From Rotaria sp. Silwood1 (lineage: Eukaryota > Rotifera > Eurotatoria > Philodinida > Philodinidae), in contig CAJNOP010000189.1 in assembly GCA_905250075.1 (NCBI GenBank), forward strand, positions 143,526 through 207,525: a stretch of DNA of 64,000 nt, given 5' to 3'. The translations under genes were made by a program, and so were the position numbers. The notes under the pieces were generated by a model. It did no database searches and was not told the origin of the DNA. It saw nothing but the letters and a program-made list of their open reading frames with translations. This document shows, piece after piece, positions 63,301-64,000 of the stretch (position 1 is its first letter; each line of letters begins with the position of its first letter).

Positions 63301-64000
63301 ATACACTCAGCAATATTAGTTGTTTTCCACTCGATATTGTATACTTCAATGTTGGAATCTTGTGATAATGTTATTTACATTTGTATCTCGCATACTTCTG
63401 TATCCAACCTTAACTCATATTTATCACCACAAACAGTTTGTTTGTCTTTGTTTACAAGCTACTTTTGAGTCTCAAGTAGTGATACACTTTACACAAAGTC
63501 ATGAGCACATACAAATCAACTAAGATATTTTGCCTTTGTTCTAGTCGAGACTTGATTAGTTTTACAAAAAATAAAAATTGAAAGAAAATGAGATGGGAAA
63601 TCGAAATGGATTGAAGTTTTCAAGATAAGCACGAAGCAACTGTCTAATTCAACATTGTAAACCTATTAGTAAGAAAGTGATAGGTTCTGTAATAGTTCTA
63701 AGCCTTGTCTTTATCGTCTTTTGAACAAAAGCTTATCAATACAGTGTCTAGCAAAGATAAAAATTGTCACCTTATATGAATTTTTTTATTACAAAATTAG
63801 TTTATATATGATAGTTTAGAGATCGGAGAAGATATTTTTCGAGATTCTTGGATTTTTCAACTTACAAAAACCTTTTTAAGTGCAAAATATCAAATGAAAA
63901 CCAAAGTTTTTCGCATGGACAAATTTTTTTTTGTAATTACACATATGTATATTACTGATTTTGAAGGCTAAGCAAGGGGAGAAAAAGCTGATTCTATGGC
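60303..64000. other. Intergenic stretch to the end of the window
   Basis: No gene is supported. The minus strand at about 62374-62750 has coding-like pieces (VVYIIAFPDVCGLPSAYG and SVPILREPYPTVSVTLALMT, ending in a stop at 62374). They could be two exons of a lost gene, but I cannot name it. Open frames near 60928-61496 and 63208-63523 (plus) are unconvincing. Confidence 0.45.

Overview
The window reads as nuclear DNA of a small eukaryote, most likely a bdelloid rotifer. It is AT-rich. The clear genes are split by many short GT..AG introns, often 50-70 bp. Several genes look bacterial or fungal rather than animal. Short arrays resembling TGTGGG, the bdelloid telomere repeat as I recall it, are scattered throughout. 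The organism call is inference from these features; no marker gene proves it. The mix of foreign-looking genes, broken genes and small transposons suggests a subtelomeric or otherwise gene-poor accessory region.

Layout. At 3.2-6.8 kb (minus) lies a four-exon bacterial-type glucose-1-phosphate adenylyltransferase. At 10.2-14.1 kb (plus) is a broken membrane-anchored LamG-domain gene. At 15.6-16.2 kb is a CAP/SCP protein, followed at 16.8-17.6 kb by a 34-bp minisatellite with an assembly gap. From 18.9 to 20.6 kb come a chitin-binding (peritrophin) protein and a ricin-type beta-trefoil lectin; a CaaX-ending remnant lies at 21.3 kb. At 22.9-24.2 kb (minus) is a quinone-oxidoreductase-like MDR enzyme. 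A decayed ADP-ribosyltransferase lies at 25.5-26.2 kb and an 8-Cys defensin-like peptide at 28.4 kb. From 31.2 to 34.6 kb (minus) are decayed multi-exon genes, one of them split by a piggyBac-like element. At 37.9-39.3 kb (plus) is a nine-exon HSL-type esterase. At 40.2-42.3 kb is a 2.1-kb non-autonomous DNA transposon. At 44.8-47.3 kb (minus) is an eleven-exon fungal-type pyruvate decarboxylase. At 51.2-52.8 kb (plus) is an intronless choline-sulfatase. At 54.5-55.3 kb (minus) is a broken bacterial-like gene next to a mariner-like inverted repeat. At 59.4-60.3 kb (minus) is a secreted, probably GPI-anchored protein. The rest is AT-rich intergenic DNA.

How the genes relate. The intact enzymes (ADP-glucose synthesis, choline release from choline-O-sulfate, pyruvate decarboxylation, ester hydrolysis, an NADPH oxidoreductase) form no single pathway and sit on both strands, as expected for independently acquired genes. 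The lectin, LamG, CAP, chitin-binding and defensin genes fit surface, gut-lining or defence roles.

The most striking unexplained structure is a family of at least 13 foldbacks. In each, a G-rich telomere-like tract is followed by a short spacer and a C-rich tract, always in that order. Three of them share spacer sequence, so they look like a dispersed element rather than random telomere scars. Several MITEs with intact target-site duplications were also found (hAT-like, piggyBac-like, Tc1/mariner-like and one unassigned).
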